From the NCBI GenBank assembly GCA_017622235.1, contig JAGARN010000010.1, positions 124,001-188,000 on the forward strand: a DNA stretch of 64,000 nucleotides. Direction: 5' to 3'. The position numbers and the translations under genes are program-made. Position 1 is the stretch's first letter. Each line of letters begins with the position of its first letter. Shown here in pieces: positions 1-9,112 of the stretch. Below the pieces are notes generated by a model. That model searched no databases and had not been told where the DNA came from. It was given only the letters and a program-made list of their open reading frames with translations. Origin of the DNA: Spirochaetaceae bacterium. GTDB taxonomy: Bacteria > Spirochaetota > Spirochaetia > Treponematales > Treponemataceae.

Positions 1-1
1 T

Positions 2-778
2 AGTACAGCAAGGGTTCTTGAGGCAGTAGCGACTTATATTAAAGCTAACAACCTAGAAAGTTTGGATTTTTCTGCAGAAGCAAAACTTGCGGGGAAAACT
101 CTTGCAGAAGCAAAATTCAAAGGGGCAGCTGCAAAACCTCATGACACAAATGTTCCGTTGAGCCAACTGGTAAGCGACGGCAACAAAACTGGTGAGCCAT
201 TAGATTTGGAATTCAGCAAAGATGGTGTAGGAACTTTGTTCTATACGGTTTCGATGAAGTATCCAATTCCTGCAGAAGAACAGTATGCAAGAGATGAAGG
301 AATCAGCGTATTTGTTGATATTGTGGACGTAAAGACTGGGGAGATTGTAACAAATAATCAATTAACAGCAGGTTCAATCTACAAGGCAAAGGTAACAATT
401 TCAACCACAAGAGACAGAACTTTTGTTGCAACACGAATACCAATTCCTTCTGGGGCAGAAGTTTTGAATGCAGCATTTGCCACTACAGAAAAATACGTGG
501 ATTCAACATTTGAAGAAGAATCTGAGCCAGATTATTATGACTGGGATTATTTCTATGGTGAATTTAACTACGGCCTTTCTGCTCAAGAAATTTACGATAA
601 TGAAGTTCGATACTTCTGGGATTATTTCCGTCGTGGTAAGCAGCAGGTAGAATTTATGTTCCGGGCTGTACGCAACGGTGAGTTTAACGTACCTTCAGCA
701 ACTGCGGAATGTATGTACGAGCCAGAAATATTTGGTCGCTCAAAGGGCGGTGTTTTTGTTATCAGCGAAAAAAAATAA
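2..778 (+). CDS. Bacterial alpha-2-macroglobulin family protein, C-terminal fragment (cut by window edge)
   Basis: The reading frame is open from the first bases of the window, so this is the 3' end of a longer gene; the TTG at 62 is only an internal codon. The visible part is the last ~258 residues. The block DNEVRYFWDYFRRGKQQVEF followed by FRAVRNGEF and CMYEPEIFGRS is typical of the C-terminal receptor-like domain of bacterial alpha-2-macroglobulins, large periplasmic or lipid-anchored proteins that trap proteases. The gene overlaps the start of a PBP1C gene. Bacterial A2M and PBP1C genes are known to be neighbours, and the accepted idea is that A2M protects the periplasm while PBP1C repairs the wall. 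The thioester region, if any, lies outside the window. Confidence 0.85.
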   Translation, partial: STARVLEAVATYIKANNLESLDFSAEAKLAGKTLAEAKFKGAAAKPHDTNVPLSQLVSDGNKTGEPLDLEFSKDGVGTLFYTVSMKYPIPAEEQYARDEGISVFVDIVDVKTGEIVTNNQLTAGSIYKAKVTISTTRDRTFVATRIPIPSGAEVLNAAFATTEKYVDSTFEEESEPDYYDWDYFYGEFNYGLSAQEIYDNEVRYFWDYFRRGKQQVEFMFRAVRNGEFNVPSATAECMYEPEIFGRSKGGVFVISEKK

Positions 779-3089
779 AAATCAGCAGGCAACGATAGAA
801 CCAGCTAGCAATATTCATATGTTGCGGCGAAAAGTGTTTATTGTTGCCGGCTGTATTGTTGGCTTGTGGTTGCTTTTTAAATTTCTTTTGTTTGTAATGC
901 CTTTCCCTGAATTAAAGGTCTTTTTAGAGCAACCTTATAGTACAAGGTTTTATGACAGAAATGGCAGGTTGCTACAAGTTTTGCCTTTAGAAGATGGTCT
1001 TCGCAGGGAGTGGTATGATTTAGAAACTTTGCCCCCTAGGATAGCAGAGATTTTTATTGCAGCCGAGGATGAGCGTTTTTTTAACCACGGAGGCATAGAT
1101 ATTTTTTCTATACTTCGTGCCACTGTGCAAAATTTTTCTGAAGGTCGGCGTGTAAGTGGTGCTTCGACAATAACTATGCAATTAGCAAGAATTGTGATTC
1201 CTAGGCAAGAAGATAAATCTGTAACGTTATGGACAAAGTTAAAAGAAGCATGGAATGCGATTCGCATAGAGGCAAAACTTTCAAAAGAAGAAATATTAGA
1301 ACTTTACTTAAACAATATTCCTTTTGGAATGCAAGCAGAGGGAATAGGCTCTGCGGCACGAACATATTACGGTTTAAAGCCACAACAGCTTTCAGAGGCT
1401 CAGATTCATGTGTTGGCTGTTGTTCCTAGGCGGCCTGCTACATATAATCCGCTTCAAAATCCGGAAGCTTCTTATGCAGCTGCTATGGAAATAGGAAGTG
1501 CAACAGGTTTTTCCGCCACACTTGAACAATGGATAAATGCAGTAGCAATAACTAGTCGCTACACTTATCCAATGGAATTGCCACATTTTATAAACTATGT
1601 TCAGAATGAGCATAAAATGCAGCAAAAAAAATTTCCTCCTCAAGTTACGCTTTCTGTAGATGCATCTCTTACGGAGCAAGCTGCATCGTTGGTAAACAAT
1701 CTTCTTGAGCAAAATCAGGATGCTCGTCTTTCACATGGTGGAGTTTTTGCTCTGGATAATCACACTGGAGAGATTATTTGTTGGTATGGTGGAAATTATG
1801 AAAACGAAGATGGCGGACAGATTGATGCTGTGTTGGTTAAAAACCAAAGCGGCAGTACAATGAAGCCTTTTATATACGCACAGGCTCTGGAATCAGGTTT
1901 CCTTCCTTCCTCTGTAATGGCAGATGTGCCAATGGATTTTGGCTCAAATGAAGTTTATGTTCCCTTAAATTTTAATAACCAATATAACGGACCAGTTTTA
2001 ATGCGTACATCCCTTGCCTCAAGTTTGAACATTCCTGCCGTGTACCTGTTATATCGTTTGGGAGTTGACAACTACATGGAAAAACTTTCTGAACTCGGTT
2101 TTTATTCGCTAGAAGGGGAACGTGAACGTACGGGGCTTTCTTTGGCGTTAGGGAGTGGAGAAGTTACTCTTTTTGAACTTACAAGAGCTTTTAGTGTTTT
2201 TGCAAATGAGGGCAATCTTATAGATACAACTTATGTTGCTCAAAATACCTTGGTGCAAAATGCAACTGGTAAGCAAAATTTTATAACTAAAAATATATTT
2301 TCTTCAGATACAGTTGCAATTATTTGTGATTTTCTTTCTGATAGAAGGGCACGTTCTTTAGGTTTTGGATTTGCAGAAGTTTTTAACACAGAATATCCGG
2401 CAATATTTAAAACAGGAACATCAAACCAGTTCCAAAATATAATCGCTCTTGGTTCTACAACAGGCTACACAGTTGGGGTATGGATGGGGAATTTTAGTGG
2501 TGATACTGTAATTCGTGAAACTGGCAGTTCTATCCCAGCTCAGGTGGTGCGGCAGTTGCTGGATGTACTTGCAGAATTGAACCCTGAAAAAACAACTGGT
2601 TTCCCAGAACCAGAACATTACCGCAAAGTACCAATTTGTAGCCTTTCTGGTATGACTCCAAACTATAGTTGCCCTTCTGTTACAGAAGAATATGTTTATA
2701 CAACATCTGCTGCAAGCCGCACTCTTTGCGATTGGCATTACCAATCAAATGGCAAAACAGAAACACGGTATCCTCAGGAATATCAGCGTTGGCTCAGTGG
2801 AAGAAACAATCAAGGTGGACTTTTTGTTTCTTCGCAGTTGGAAATTCTTTATCCCACTGATGGAGCAACTTTTATCTATGACAGCTCAATTCCTGCTGCT
2901 GCACAAAAAATTCGTGTGGATTGCACAGGTAGCGGTGAATCTGCTACTCTTTTTGTAAATGGTGAGTTTTTTGGTTCTAAGAGTCAACCCTTTGTGTGGT
3001 ATGTACCTTTGCAACCTGGTTTTATAAATATTACTGTTAGACTTGATTCTACAGGTCAGACAAAGACTGTTCAAATTAATGTGAACTAA
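756..3089 (+). CDS. pbpC: Penicillin-binding protein 1C (bifunctional transglycosylase/transpeptidase)
   Basis: Class A PBP that polymerises lipid II and cross-links peptidoglycan. From a TTG start at 756 (AAAGGG 8 nt upstream) it has 777 residues, close to the usual ~770. One membrane helix lies near residues 27-47. The GT51 glycosyltransferase motif EDERFFNHGG is at 104-113 and GASTITMQ begins at 135. Transpeptidase motifs are STMK (Ser367), SLN (423-425) and KTGTS (552-556). A PBP1C-type C-terminal domain follows to about residue 775. The frame is open back to an ATG at 678, but that would overlap the A2M gene by 101 nt; ATG 819, right before the membrane helix, is the other candidate start. 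All catalytic motifs look intact. Confidence 0.93.
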   Translation: MLSAKKNKNQQATIEPASNIHMLRRKVFIVAGCIVGLWLLFKFLLFVMPFPELKVFLEQPYSTRFYDRNGRLLQVLPLEDGLRREWYDLETLPPRIAEIFIAAEDERFFNHGGIDIFSILRATVQNFSEGRRVSGASTITMQLARIVIPRQEDKSVTLWTKLKEAWNAIRIEAKLSKEEILELYLNNIPFGMQAEGIGSAARTYYGLKPQQLSEAQIHVLAVVPRRPATYNPLQNPEASYAAAMEIGSATGFSATLEQWINAVAITSRYTYPMELPHFINYVQNEHKMQQKKFPPQVTLSVDASLTEQAASLVNNLLEQNQDARLSHGGVFALDNHTGEIICWYGGNYENEDGGQIDAVLVKNQSGSTMKPFIYAQALESGFLPSSVMADVPMDFGSNEVYVPLNFNNQYNGPVLMRTSLASSLNIPAVYLLYRLGVDNYMEKLSELGFYSLEGERERTGLSLALGSGEVTLFELTRAFSVFANEGNLIDTTYVAQNTLVQNATGKQNFITKNIFSSDTVAIICDFLSDRRARSLGFGFAEVFNTEYPAIFKTGTSNQFQNIIALGSTTGYTVGVWMGNFSGDTVIRETGSSIPAQVVRQLLDVLAELNPEKTTGFPEPEHYRKVPICSLSGMTPNYSCPSVTEEYVYTTSAASRTLCDWHYQSNGKTETRYPQEYQRWLSGRNNQGGLFVSSQLEILYPTDGATFIYDSSIPAAAQKIRVDCTGSGESATLFVNGEFFGSKSQPFVWYVPLQPGFINITVRLDSTGQTKTVQINVN

Positions 3090-3092
3090 AAT

Positions 3093-3121
3093 TTGCTACA
3101 GGAATTTAAATTTGATATAAT
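3093..3121 (+). promoter_or_regulatory. Promoter with -10 box 7 nt before a start codon (predicted leaderless)
   Basis: TTGCTA (3093-3098), 17-nt spacer, TATAAT (3116-3121), then 7 nt to ATG 3129. There is no Shine-Dalgarno sequence next to the ATG. The predicted transcription start falls on or beside the start codon. Confidence 0.6.
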
Positions 3122-3128
3122 TCAATGT

Positions 3129-4076
3129 ATGAGAAAAACTGCAAAGGTGATGATTATCGTTTTGTGTGTTGTTGTTTCTTTGCTTATTGTGGGTTTGTTG
3201 ATAGCAGGGAATTATATGTTTAAATTTGCACTGGATTCTTTGTCCGAAAAAGATTTGCTTCAAGACGCAACGGAAGAAAACGGTGCAGTTGAATTATCTC
3301 CCGTTGAAAAATGGTTTTTTGGGCAAGCACAAAACGAAGTAATAACAAGTTTTGACGGTTTAAAATTACAGGCGTACTACCTTCCTTCAGAATATTCATC
3401 AGATAGTTTTGTAGTTCTTGTTCATGGGTATAAATCTTCTGCAGGAACAATGGCTAGTTTTGCACATCATTATCATCAACAGGGATTCAACGTTCTTGTA
3501 CCAAATTTAAGAGCCCATGGTCTTAGTGAAGGTCGCTACATTGGTATGGGTTATTTAGATCATTATGATATATTGGACTGGATAGATGTTTTGTTGAAAA
3601 AAAATCCTACTGCACAGATTTTACTGCATGGTATTTCTATGGGAGCCGCAACTGTTATGATTCTTAGTGGTCAAGAAAATATCCCTTCAAATATCAAGGC
3701 TATAGTTGAAGATTGTGGCTATACAAGTATAAATAATCAGTTTGCATTACAACTTAAAACATTATTTGGTTTGCCACCTGTTCCATTGCTACAAGTTGGT
3801 TCTCTTGTATCAAAGGTAAGAGCCGGATTTTACTTTGGTGATGGTGATTGTGTGGCGGCTGTAGCTCGTTCAAAAATACCTACTCTGTTTATTCATGGCC
3901 AAGAAGATACCTTTGTTCCATTTTTAATGTTAGATGTTCTTTATGAATCAGCTGCTTGCCCAAAGCAAAAGTTGGTTATGCCCAACGCAGAACACGCAGA
4001 AGCACTTGATTCTAATCCAGAGTTATATTGGGCTACTGTAGATACTTTTGCAAAAAAATATTTTCCAGTGGAATAG
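3129..4076 (+). CDS. Membrane-anchored alpha/beta hydrolase
   Basis: 315 residues from ATG 3129. An N-terminal hydrophobic segment (about residues 5-28) probably anchors it in the inner membrane or serves as an uncleaved signal. The body is an alpha/beta hydrolase fold: oxyanion-type VHGYKSSAG near residue 98, nucleophile elbow GISMG with Ser170, acid region HGQEDTFVP, and a late histidine in NAEHAEA. This resembles the FrsA/YfhR-like serine hydrolases; the substrate cannot be read from sequence. A longer TTG start at 3093 is open but would sit on the -35 box, so the ATG is preferred. Stands as its own transcription unit after pbpC. Confidence 0.82.
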   Translation: MRKTAKVMIIVLCVVVSLLIVGLLIAGNYMFKFALDSLSEKDLLQDATEENGAVELSPVEKWFFGQAQNEVITSFDGLKLQAYYLPSEYSSDSFVVLVHGYKSSAGTMASFAHHYHQQGFNVLVPNLRAHGLSEGRYIGMGYLDHYDILDWIDVLLKKNPTAQILLHGISMGAATVMILSGQENIPSNIKAIVEDCGYTSINNQFALQLKTLFGLPPVPLLQVGSLVSKVRAGFYFGDGDCVAAVARSKIPTLFIHGQEDTFVPFLMLDVLYESAACPKQKLVMPNAEHAEALDSNPELYWATVDTFAKKYFPVE

Positions 4077-4148
4077 CATATTTGGGAATTTGAATTTTAT
4101 AGTTTCCTGTCTTATGCTTAATTTAAGAAGCTAGAAAAAGAGGTTTGT

Positions 4149-5444
4149 ATGAAAAAACAACATATTGAAAAGGTTGTGGCAAGGCAAATTATTGATTCAC
4201 GGGGAAATCCCACAGTAGAAGCAGAAGTTACACTTGCAGACGGAACAAGGGCAAGAGCTTCTGTTCCAAGCGGTGCTTCAACGGGAAGATACGAAGCCTT
4301 AGAGTTAAGAGATGGTGAAAAAAATCGCTTTGGCGGAAAAGGCGTTTCTTTGGCTGTTTCAAACGTAAACAATATAATTGATAGAGCTTTGCATGGTACA
4401 GATGCAACTTGTATATACACTGTAGATGCAATAATGAAAGAAACTGATGGAACTCAAGATAAATCAAATCTTGGCGCAAATAGTATATTATCTGTTTCAA
4501 TGGCGACTTGTAGAGCAGCAGCAAAATCTTTAGGTTTGAGCCTTTTTCAGTTTTTAGGTGGGGTAAATGCAAATAAAATGCCTGTTCCCATGATGAATAT
4601 ACTAAACGGTGGCGTTCATGCTTCCAATAATTTAGACGTTCAAGAGTTTATGATAATGCCAGTTGGTTTCCAATGTTTTACAGAAGGTCTTAGAGCTTGT
4701 ACAGAAGTTTATCATGAGTTAAAGGCAATCTTAAACAAACAAGGCTTGGCTACAGCTGTTGGAGATGAAGGTGGGTTTGCACCAAACCTTGAAAGTGATG
4801 AAGTCGCTATTCAGTTTATACTTGAGGCAATAAACAAGGCAGGGTATCAAGCTGGGGAGGATTTTGTTTTAGCTTTAGATGCAGCAGCTAGCGAATGGAA
4901 AGGCAAAAAGATTGGTGAATATGTTCTTCCAAAAACAGGAAAGCACTATAACAGCCAAGAACTTATTGCTCATTGGACAAAAATCTGTGCCACATATCCG
5001 ATTCAATCAATAGAAGATGCCTTGGACGAAGAAGATTGGGATGGCTGGCAGCAGCTTACATCAGAGTTAGGCGATACCACACAATTAGTCGGAGACGATT
5101 TATTTGTTACAAATACAACAAGGTTAAAAAAAGGCATTGAAACAGGATGTGCAAATTCAATATTAATTAAATTGAATCAGATTGGAACGGTAACAGAAGC
5201 AATGGATGCTGTAAATTTGGCCAATTCAGCTGGATATTCTAGTATCGTTTCCCATCGCTCCGGTGAAACAGAAGATACTTTTATTGCCGACTTGGCAGTT
5301 GCATTAAACTCTGGGCAAATAAAAACTGGTGCACCCTGTCGTGGAGAACGAGTTGCAAAGTATAATAGACTTCTCAGAATAGAAGAATTCCTTGGCGAAG
5401 GGGCTCGTTATCCGGGAATTACTGCTTTGAACATCTTTGAATAG
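4149..5444 (+). CDS. eno: Enolase (phosphopyruvate hydratase)
   Basis: Glycolytic and gluconeogenic interconversion of 2-phosphoglycerate and PEP. It has 431 residues, the normal bacterial length, and aligns over its whole length with the family: N-terminal [16 protein letters not shown] and [57 protein letters not shown], catalytic-lysine region [10 protein letters not shown], and [18 protein letters not shown] near the C-terminus. An AGAGG ribosome-binding site precedes ATG 4149. Together with PckG it lets PEP be drawn from or returned to C4 acids; the window also encodes transketolase and acetate kinase. Confidence 0.98.
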   Translation: MKKQHIEKVVARQIIDSRGNPTVEAEVTLADGTRARASVPSGASTGRYEALELRDGEKNRFGGKGVSLAVSNVNNIIDRALHGTDATCIYTVDAIMKETDGTQDKSNLGANSILSVSMATCRAAAKSLGLSLFQFLGGVNANKMPVPMMNILNGGVHASNNLDVQEFMIMPVGFQCFTEGLRACTEVYHELKAILNKQGLATAVGDEGGFAPNLESDEVAIQFILEAINKAGYQAGEDFVLALDAAASEWKGKKIGEYVLPKTGKHYNSQELIAHWTKICATYPIQSIEDALDEEDWDGWQQLTSELGDTTQLVGDDLFVTNTTRLKKGIETGCANSILIKLNQIGTVTEAMDAVNLANSAGYSSIVSHRSGETEDTFIADLAVALNSGQIKTGAPCRGERVAKYNRLLRIEEFLGEGARYPGITALNIFE

Positions 5445-5496
5445 TATCAGAGTTTAGTACTAGTCGCCCTTTTGTTTTTTTTGTATATTTAGTTTC

Positions 5497-6426
5497 ATGG
5501 ATATGGAACAAGGGAACATTAAGGGCGATGGTTCTTTTCAAAAACGAGCTGGTATTGTTGCCATAATTGGGCGACCTTCGGCAGGTAAATCTACATTTCT
5601 TAACACAGCAAGCGGAGAAAAAATTTCTATCGTTTCTCCTGTGCCGCAGACTACTAGAAATGCTGTTAGAGGCATAGTAAATACATCTCTTGGTCAACTG
5701 GTATTTGTAGACACACCAGGTTATCATGATTCAGAAAAAAAACTTAACACTCGCCTTAAAACAATCGCATCTGACCAATTAACATCTTCTGATGCAATTT
5801 TGTATATTATAGACGCAACACGTTTGCCTGGCAAAGAGGAACAGATGACGTGCCACCTTGTTGCGTCTTGCAGCGAAAAAATTATTGTTGCAATAAATAA
5901 AATTGATTTGAAAGAAGCTAATGTTTCTTTAACAAAGAATTTTATCAAAGAATTTTTGCCTCTTGTTCCAGAGGAACGTGTGTTTGAAATTTCTGCGGAA
6001 AAAGACACAAATATAGATGAAGTTTTACGTGCAATTTACAAAGTTGTTCCAGAAGGAGAAATTCTTTACCCAGAGGAATTCTACACGGATCAAGAGGTTG
6101 ATTTTCGCATATCAGAAATTATTCGAGAACAAGCCATCAATCGCTTGTACGAAGAAATCCCTCATGCTATTTACGTTGATATTGCAGATATGGAATGGCG
6201 TCGTAACGGAAAAGAACTGTGGGTTAGAGCATTCTTATGTGTAGAAAAAGATAGTCAAAAAGGTATGGTTATCGGTAAGGGTGCTTCTATGATAAAAAGT
6301 ATTAGATTGGGAGCGATTAACCAACTTCGAGAAATTTTTCCTTATCGAATTGACTTGGATCTCCAAGTCAAGGTAAATAAGAATTGGCGACAAAAAGATT
6401 TTGTATTAAATAAAATTTTGAGGTAG
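5497..6426 (+). CDS. era: GTPase Era (16S rRNA/30S assembly)
   Basis: Ras-like GTPase that binds the 3' end of 16S rRNA through a KH domain and acts in 30S maturation. 309 residues. G1 is GRPSAGKST (25-33), unusual in replacing the common N-V with S-A; G3 is DTPG, G4 NKID and G5 SAEKD. The C-terminal KH domain is recognisable by IGKGASMIKSIR. There is no Shine-Dalgarno before ATG 5497; instead TATATT (5484-5489) lies 7 nt upstream, although the matching -35 region is weak. The ATG of a membrane protein follows 5 nt after its stop, so they are probably cotranscribed. Confidence 0.96.
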   Translation: MDMEQGNIKGDGSFQKRAGIVAIIGRPSAGKSTFLNTASGEKISIVSPVPQTTRNAVRGIVNTSLGQLVFVDTPGYHDSEKKLNTRLKTIASDQLTSSDAILYIIDATRLPGKEEQMTCHLVASCSEKIIVAINKIDLKEANVSLTKNFIKEFLPLVPEERVFEISAEKDTNIDEVLRAIYKVVPEGEILYPEEFYTDQEVDFRISEIIREQAINRLYEEIPHAIYVDIADMEWRRNGKELWVRAFLCVEKDSQKGMVIGKGASMIKSIRLGAINQLREIFPYRIDLDLQVKVNKNWRQKDFVLNKILR

Positions 6427-6430
6427 TAAA

Positions 6431-7162
6431 ATGAAAACGGAAAAACAACAATTCTTTTCATTAAAAACTTTTTTGATAATTTTTGTTGCGATTGTTATGT
6501 GTTTGCCTATCATATTTTTGTTTTTTCCTAAAAAGACAACAGTTCTTTCCGTTATTGTTGCAGTAATGCCATTAGTTACATTTTTGTGTGTGTATATTTT
6601 TTTAAGGCATTCAATAAACCGTGCGGGAAAAGGTTTAGAAAAAATGTTGCAAGTACAAACGGAGATTCCCGATTCTAGTGCCTTGGTATTGCAAAAACTT
6701 TTGGCTTGTTCTGAGTTGTCTGTTCTTACAACAATTTATACTGATGTGGTTTTACTAAAAAAAACTCGCCTAGGTATGGCAAAAAGTTACAGTATATATC
6801 GCTATGTTGGTAAAATAAAATCAGGTATTCAATTAACTGATTGTCAGTTTTTTATGGACAAAGAAAATCAATGCATTAACGTACAGTTGCCACCCGTTCA
6901 AATTTTCGATCATTCAATAGATATTGATGGAATAGAAAAATTTGACGAAAAGTCAAGTTTATTCAGCAAAATAACAAATGCTGAACTTTTTGCAGAAATT
7001 TCAAGACGTAAAGAAGAAGCACAGCAACGTTTGATAAAACATGGGTTATTAGATGCAACAGAAGCTCGGGTCAAACTTGAAGTTACGCAAATGCTTTCCG
7101 CTATGGGGTATAATGGTTACGATATTGCGATAGAATCAAAGCCATTGTTGGAGTTGGAATAA
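6431..7162 (+). CDS. Uncharacterised membrane protein downstream of era
   Basis: 243 residues that I do not recognise as a named family. Two hydrophobic segments, about residues 13-30 and 37-57, form an N-terminal hairpin, and the rest is predicted cytoplasmic, with an acidic middle and a helical C-terminal region rich in Glu, Arg and Gln (about 190-225). GAGGT lies just ahead of ATG 6431, overlapping the last codons of era, which suggests translational coupling. Probably real because it fills the frame between era and hprK in the same strand and style. No function is proposed. Confidence 0.75.
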   Translation: MKTEKQQFFSLKTFLIIFVAIVMCLPIIFLFFPKKTTVLSVIVAVMPLVTFLCVYIFLRHSINRAGKGLEKMLQVQTEIPDSSALVLQKLLACSELSVLTTIYTDVVLLKKTRLGMAKSYSIYRYVGKIKSGIQLTDCQFFMDKENQCINVQLPPVQIFDHSIDIDGIEKFDEKSSLFSKITNAELFAEISRRKEEAQQRLIKHGLLDATEARVKLEVTQMLSAMGYNGYDIAIESKPLLELE

Positions 7163-7170
7163 TTTTTACC

Positions 7171-7199
7171 TTGAAAAAAAACACGCTACCGTGTATAGT
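7171..7199 (+). promoter_or_regulatory. hprK promoter, predicted leaderless
   Basis: TTGAAA (7171-7176), 17-nt spacer, TATAGT (7194-7199), then 8 nt to ATG 7208. No Shine-Dalgarno sequence is present, so the transcript probably begins at the start codon. Confidence 0.65.
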
Positions 7200-7207
7200 A
7201 CTTTGTA

Positions 7208-8197
7208 ATGGCAGATAAAAGTTTCACTGTGCTAGATTTGTTAGATTTAGATTTAAAAGCTCACAACTCGTTATACCTAAGATGTATTAGTGGTCGTATG
7301 GGTTTGATTCGGGAAATAACCGAACCCAATTTTAACCGACCAGGTTTGGCTTTATCTGGGTTTTATGCGTCTTTTGCATTTCGCAGGGTGCAGGTTTTTG
7401 GGCGTGGTGAAACAGCTTTTCTTTTTAAGTTGGCAGAAGATAACAACCTAGAGGGAATTCGCCAATTATTTTCATATGAAATACCTTGTTGCGTTTTTAC
7501 CCACGGATTAGAACCTCCTTCTGTTATAACTAGAATCGCTGACGAGGCCGGTTGTGCAATTCTTCAAACTTCTTTGGAAACTACGGAATTTTCTGTTCGT
7601 TTGTTGCGAGTTTTTTCTGATATTTTCGCTCCTAAGAAAACGATTCATGGTGTTTTGGTAGAAGTTTACGGTGTAGGAATAGTCCTTACAGGGGATTCTG
7701 GAGTTGGCAAAAGTGAAACAGCCCTTGAGCTTATTGAACGAGGGCACCGACTTGTGGCTGACGATATTATTGAACTTAGGTGTGTAAACGGAAACACTGT
7801 TCTTGGACAAGGTGCGAACAAAATGATTAGCCATCATATGGAGATTCGTGGATTGGGAATTATTAATGTTTCACAGTTGTATGGAGTTGGTGCTATTCGT
7901 GAGCAAAAAGAAATACAGTTGATTGTAAAACTTGAAGAATGGGATGCCAACAAAGTCTATGATAGATTGGGCACAGAAACGATAACACAAGAAATATTGG
8001 GTGTAAAAATTCCATTGATAGAAATACCTGTAAAACCGGGGCGAAATTTACCAATTATTATAGAAACAGCAGCAATGAATGAAAGGCTTAAATCAATGGG
8101 TTATTATTCTGCTCAAGAATTTAATCAAAATGTTTTAAAGTGGATAGAAACAGGTACGGCTCAGGCTGCATACTATGGCAGTGATGATTCATACTGA
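7208..8197 (+). CDS. hprK: HPr kinase/phosphorylase
   Basis: Bifunctional enzyme that phosphorylates and dephosphorylates HPr at Ser46 in response to metabolite levels. 329 residues. The Walker A motif GDSGVGKS is at 162-169, the adjacent VADD is the usual metal/HPr site, and EIRGLGIINV matches the HprK signature; a C-terminal KPGRNLPIIIE motif is also present. The ptsH gene follows at once, and the target serine is conserved in it. Spirochaetes commonly carry HprK and HPr without a full sugar phosphotransferase system, which points to a regulatory role. Confidence 0.96.
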   Translation: MADKSFTVLDLLDLDLKAHNSLYLRCISGRMGLIREITEPNFNRPGLALSGFYASFAFRRVQVFGRGETAFLFKLAEDNNLEGIRQLFSYEIPCCVFTHGLEPPSVITRIADEAGCAILQTSLETTEFSVRLLRVFSDIFAPKKTIHGVLVEVYGVGIVLTGDSGVGKSETALELIERGHRLVADDIIELRCVNGNTVLGQGANKMISHHMEIRGLGIINVSQLYGVGAIREQKEIQLIVKLEEWDANKVYDRLGTETITQEILGVKIPLIEIPVKPGRNLPIIIETAAMNERLKSMGYYSAQEFNQNVLKWIETGTAQAAYYGSDDSY

Positions 8198-8227
8198 TAA
8201 AATTATACTTTGCAAAGGGGAACTATT

Positions 8228-8494
8228 TTGATCGAAAAAATTATTACAGTAAGGAACAGAGCAGGTATTCATGCTCGCCCTGCCTCTATTATTGCCCAAA
8301 CTGCCAATAAATTTGATTGTGAGATATTGCTTACAAAGGACGAAACTATTGTAAATGCAAAATCTATAATGGGTGTAATAACAATGGCAGCAGGATACAA
8401 TGCTACTCTTACCTTATCTGCAAATGGAACGGATGAAGAAGCTGCTATTGCTGCTATTACAGCTTTATTTGAGAATAAATTTGAAGAAGAGTAG
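8228..8494 (+). CDS. ptsH: HPr phosphocarrier protein
   Basis: 88 residues from a TTG start at 8228, chosen because AAGGGG (8214-8219) is 8 nt upstream and the resulting length is canonical. His15 in AGIHARPAS is the EI phosphorylation site, and Ser46 in NAKSIMGV is the HprK site at exactly the classical position. It is the substrate of the preceding kinase. The PtsN-like gene at 16802 could be its phosphate acceptor; no sugar-specific EIIBC is seen in the window. An upstream TTG at 8210 is in frame but would run through the ribosome-binding site. Confidence 0.95.
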   Translation: MIEKIITVRNRAGIHARPASIIAQTANKFDCEILLTKDETIVNAKSIMGVITMAAGYNATLTLSANGTDEEAAIAAITALFENKFEEE

Positions 8495-8500
8495 TGATTG

Positions 8501-9112
8501 ATGAAAGGTTTAACAGAGCGGCAACACGAGATTCTTAAATTTATTAGTTGTTATACAGAAGAAAATGGTTGGCCGCCAACAATACGAGAGTGTGCTAAAC
8601 ACTTTGATGTTTCTGTTGGGGCGATTCAATGCCATTTTGCTGCTTTGCAAAAGAAAGGTTATTTGTTTCAATCTGAAAAACGTTCTCGTTCAATTCGTGT
8701 GTTGCTTGATGAAAGTCAAAGTGCAGAAAAAGAATCAATTTGCAAAATTCCGTTGCTTGGAACTGTGGCAGCAGGAAAACCCTTGCTTTCAGAAGAAAAT
8801 CTTGATGGCTATGTGTCTTTGTCAAGTTCTCTTGTTCCTGCAACAGGGCAGTACTTTGCTCTTAAAGTTCGTGGTACTTCTATGATAGACGCAGGAATTT
8901 TAGATGGTGACATTGCCATAGTTCGACAAACAAATACTGCCTCTAATGGACAAATTGTTGTGGCGTTATTAGATGACGCTGTTACCCTAAAACGATTTTT
9001 TCGTGAAACATATAGAATAAAACTTCAACCAGAAAATTCAGAATTTAGACCGATATATTGCCAAGATGTAAATATTCTAGGAGTGTTGGCAGGAATTGTC
9101 AGGAAGTATTAA
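8501..9112 (+). CDS. lexA: LexA-type SOS repressor/autoprotease
   Basis: 203 residues. The N-terminal winged helix (about 1-65) contains TERQHEILKFI and PPTIRECAKHFDVSVGAI. The peptidase S24 half has the Ala91-Gly92 cleavage bond in TVAAGKP, nucleophile Ser127 in RGTSMID and general base Lys164 in VTLKRFF, so RecA-stimulated self-cleavage should be possible. Its last stop base is shared with the holA start. Placement between ptsH and holA links a DNA-damage regulator with a replication gene in what looks like one operon. Start ATG 8501; there is no strong ribosome-binding site, so coupling to ptsH is likely. Confidence 0.93.
   Translation: MKGLTERQHEILKFISCYTEENGWPPTIRECAKHFDVSVGAIQCHFAALQKKGYLFQSEKRSRSIRVLLDESQSAEKESICKIPLLGTVAAGKPLLSEENLDGYVSLSSSLVPATGQYFALKVRGTSMIDAGILDGDIAIVRQTNTASNGQIVVALLDDAVTLKRFFRETYRIKLQPENSEFRPIYCQDVNILGVLAGIVRKY

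Noticed and set aside
62..778. Starting the first gene at TTG 62
   Set aside because: The frame is open to the window edge with A2M-like codon use, so the TTG is internal.
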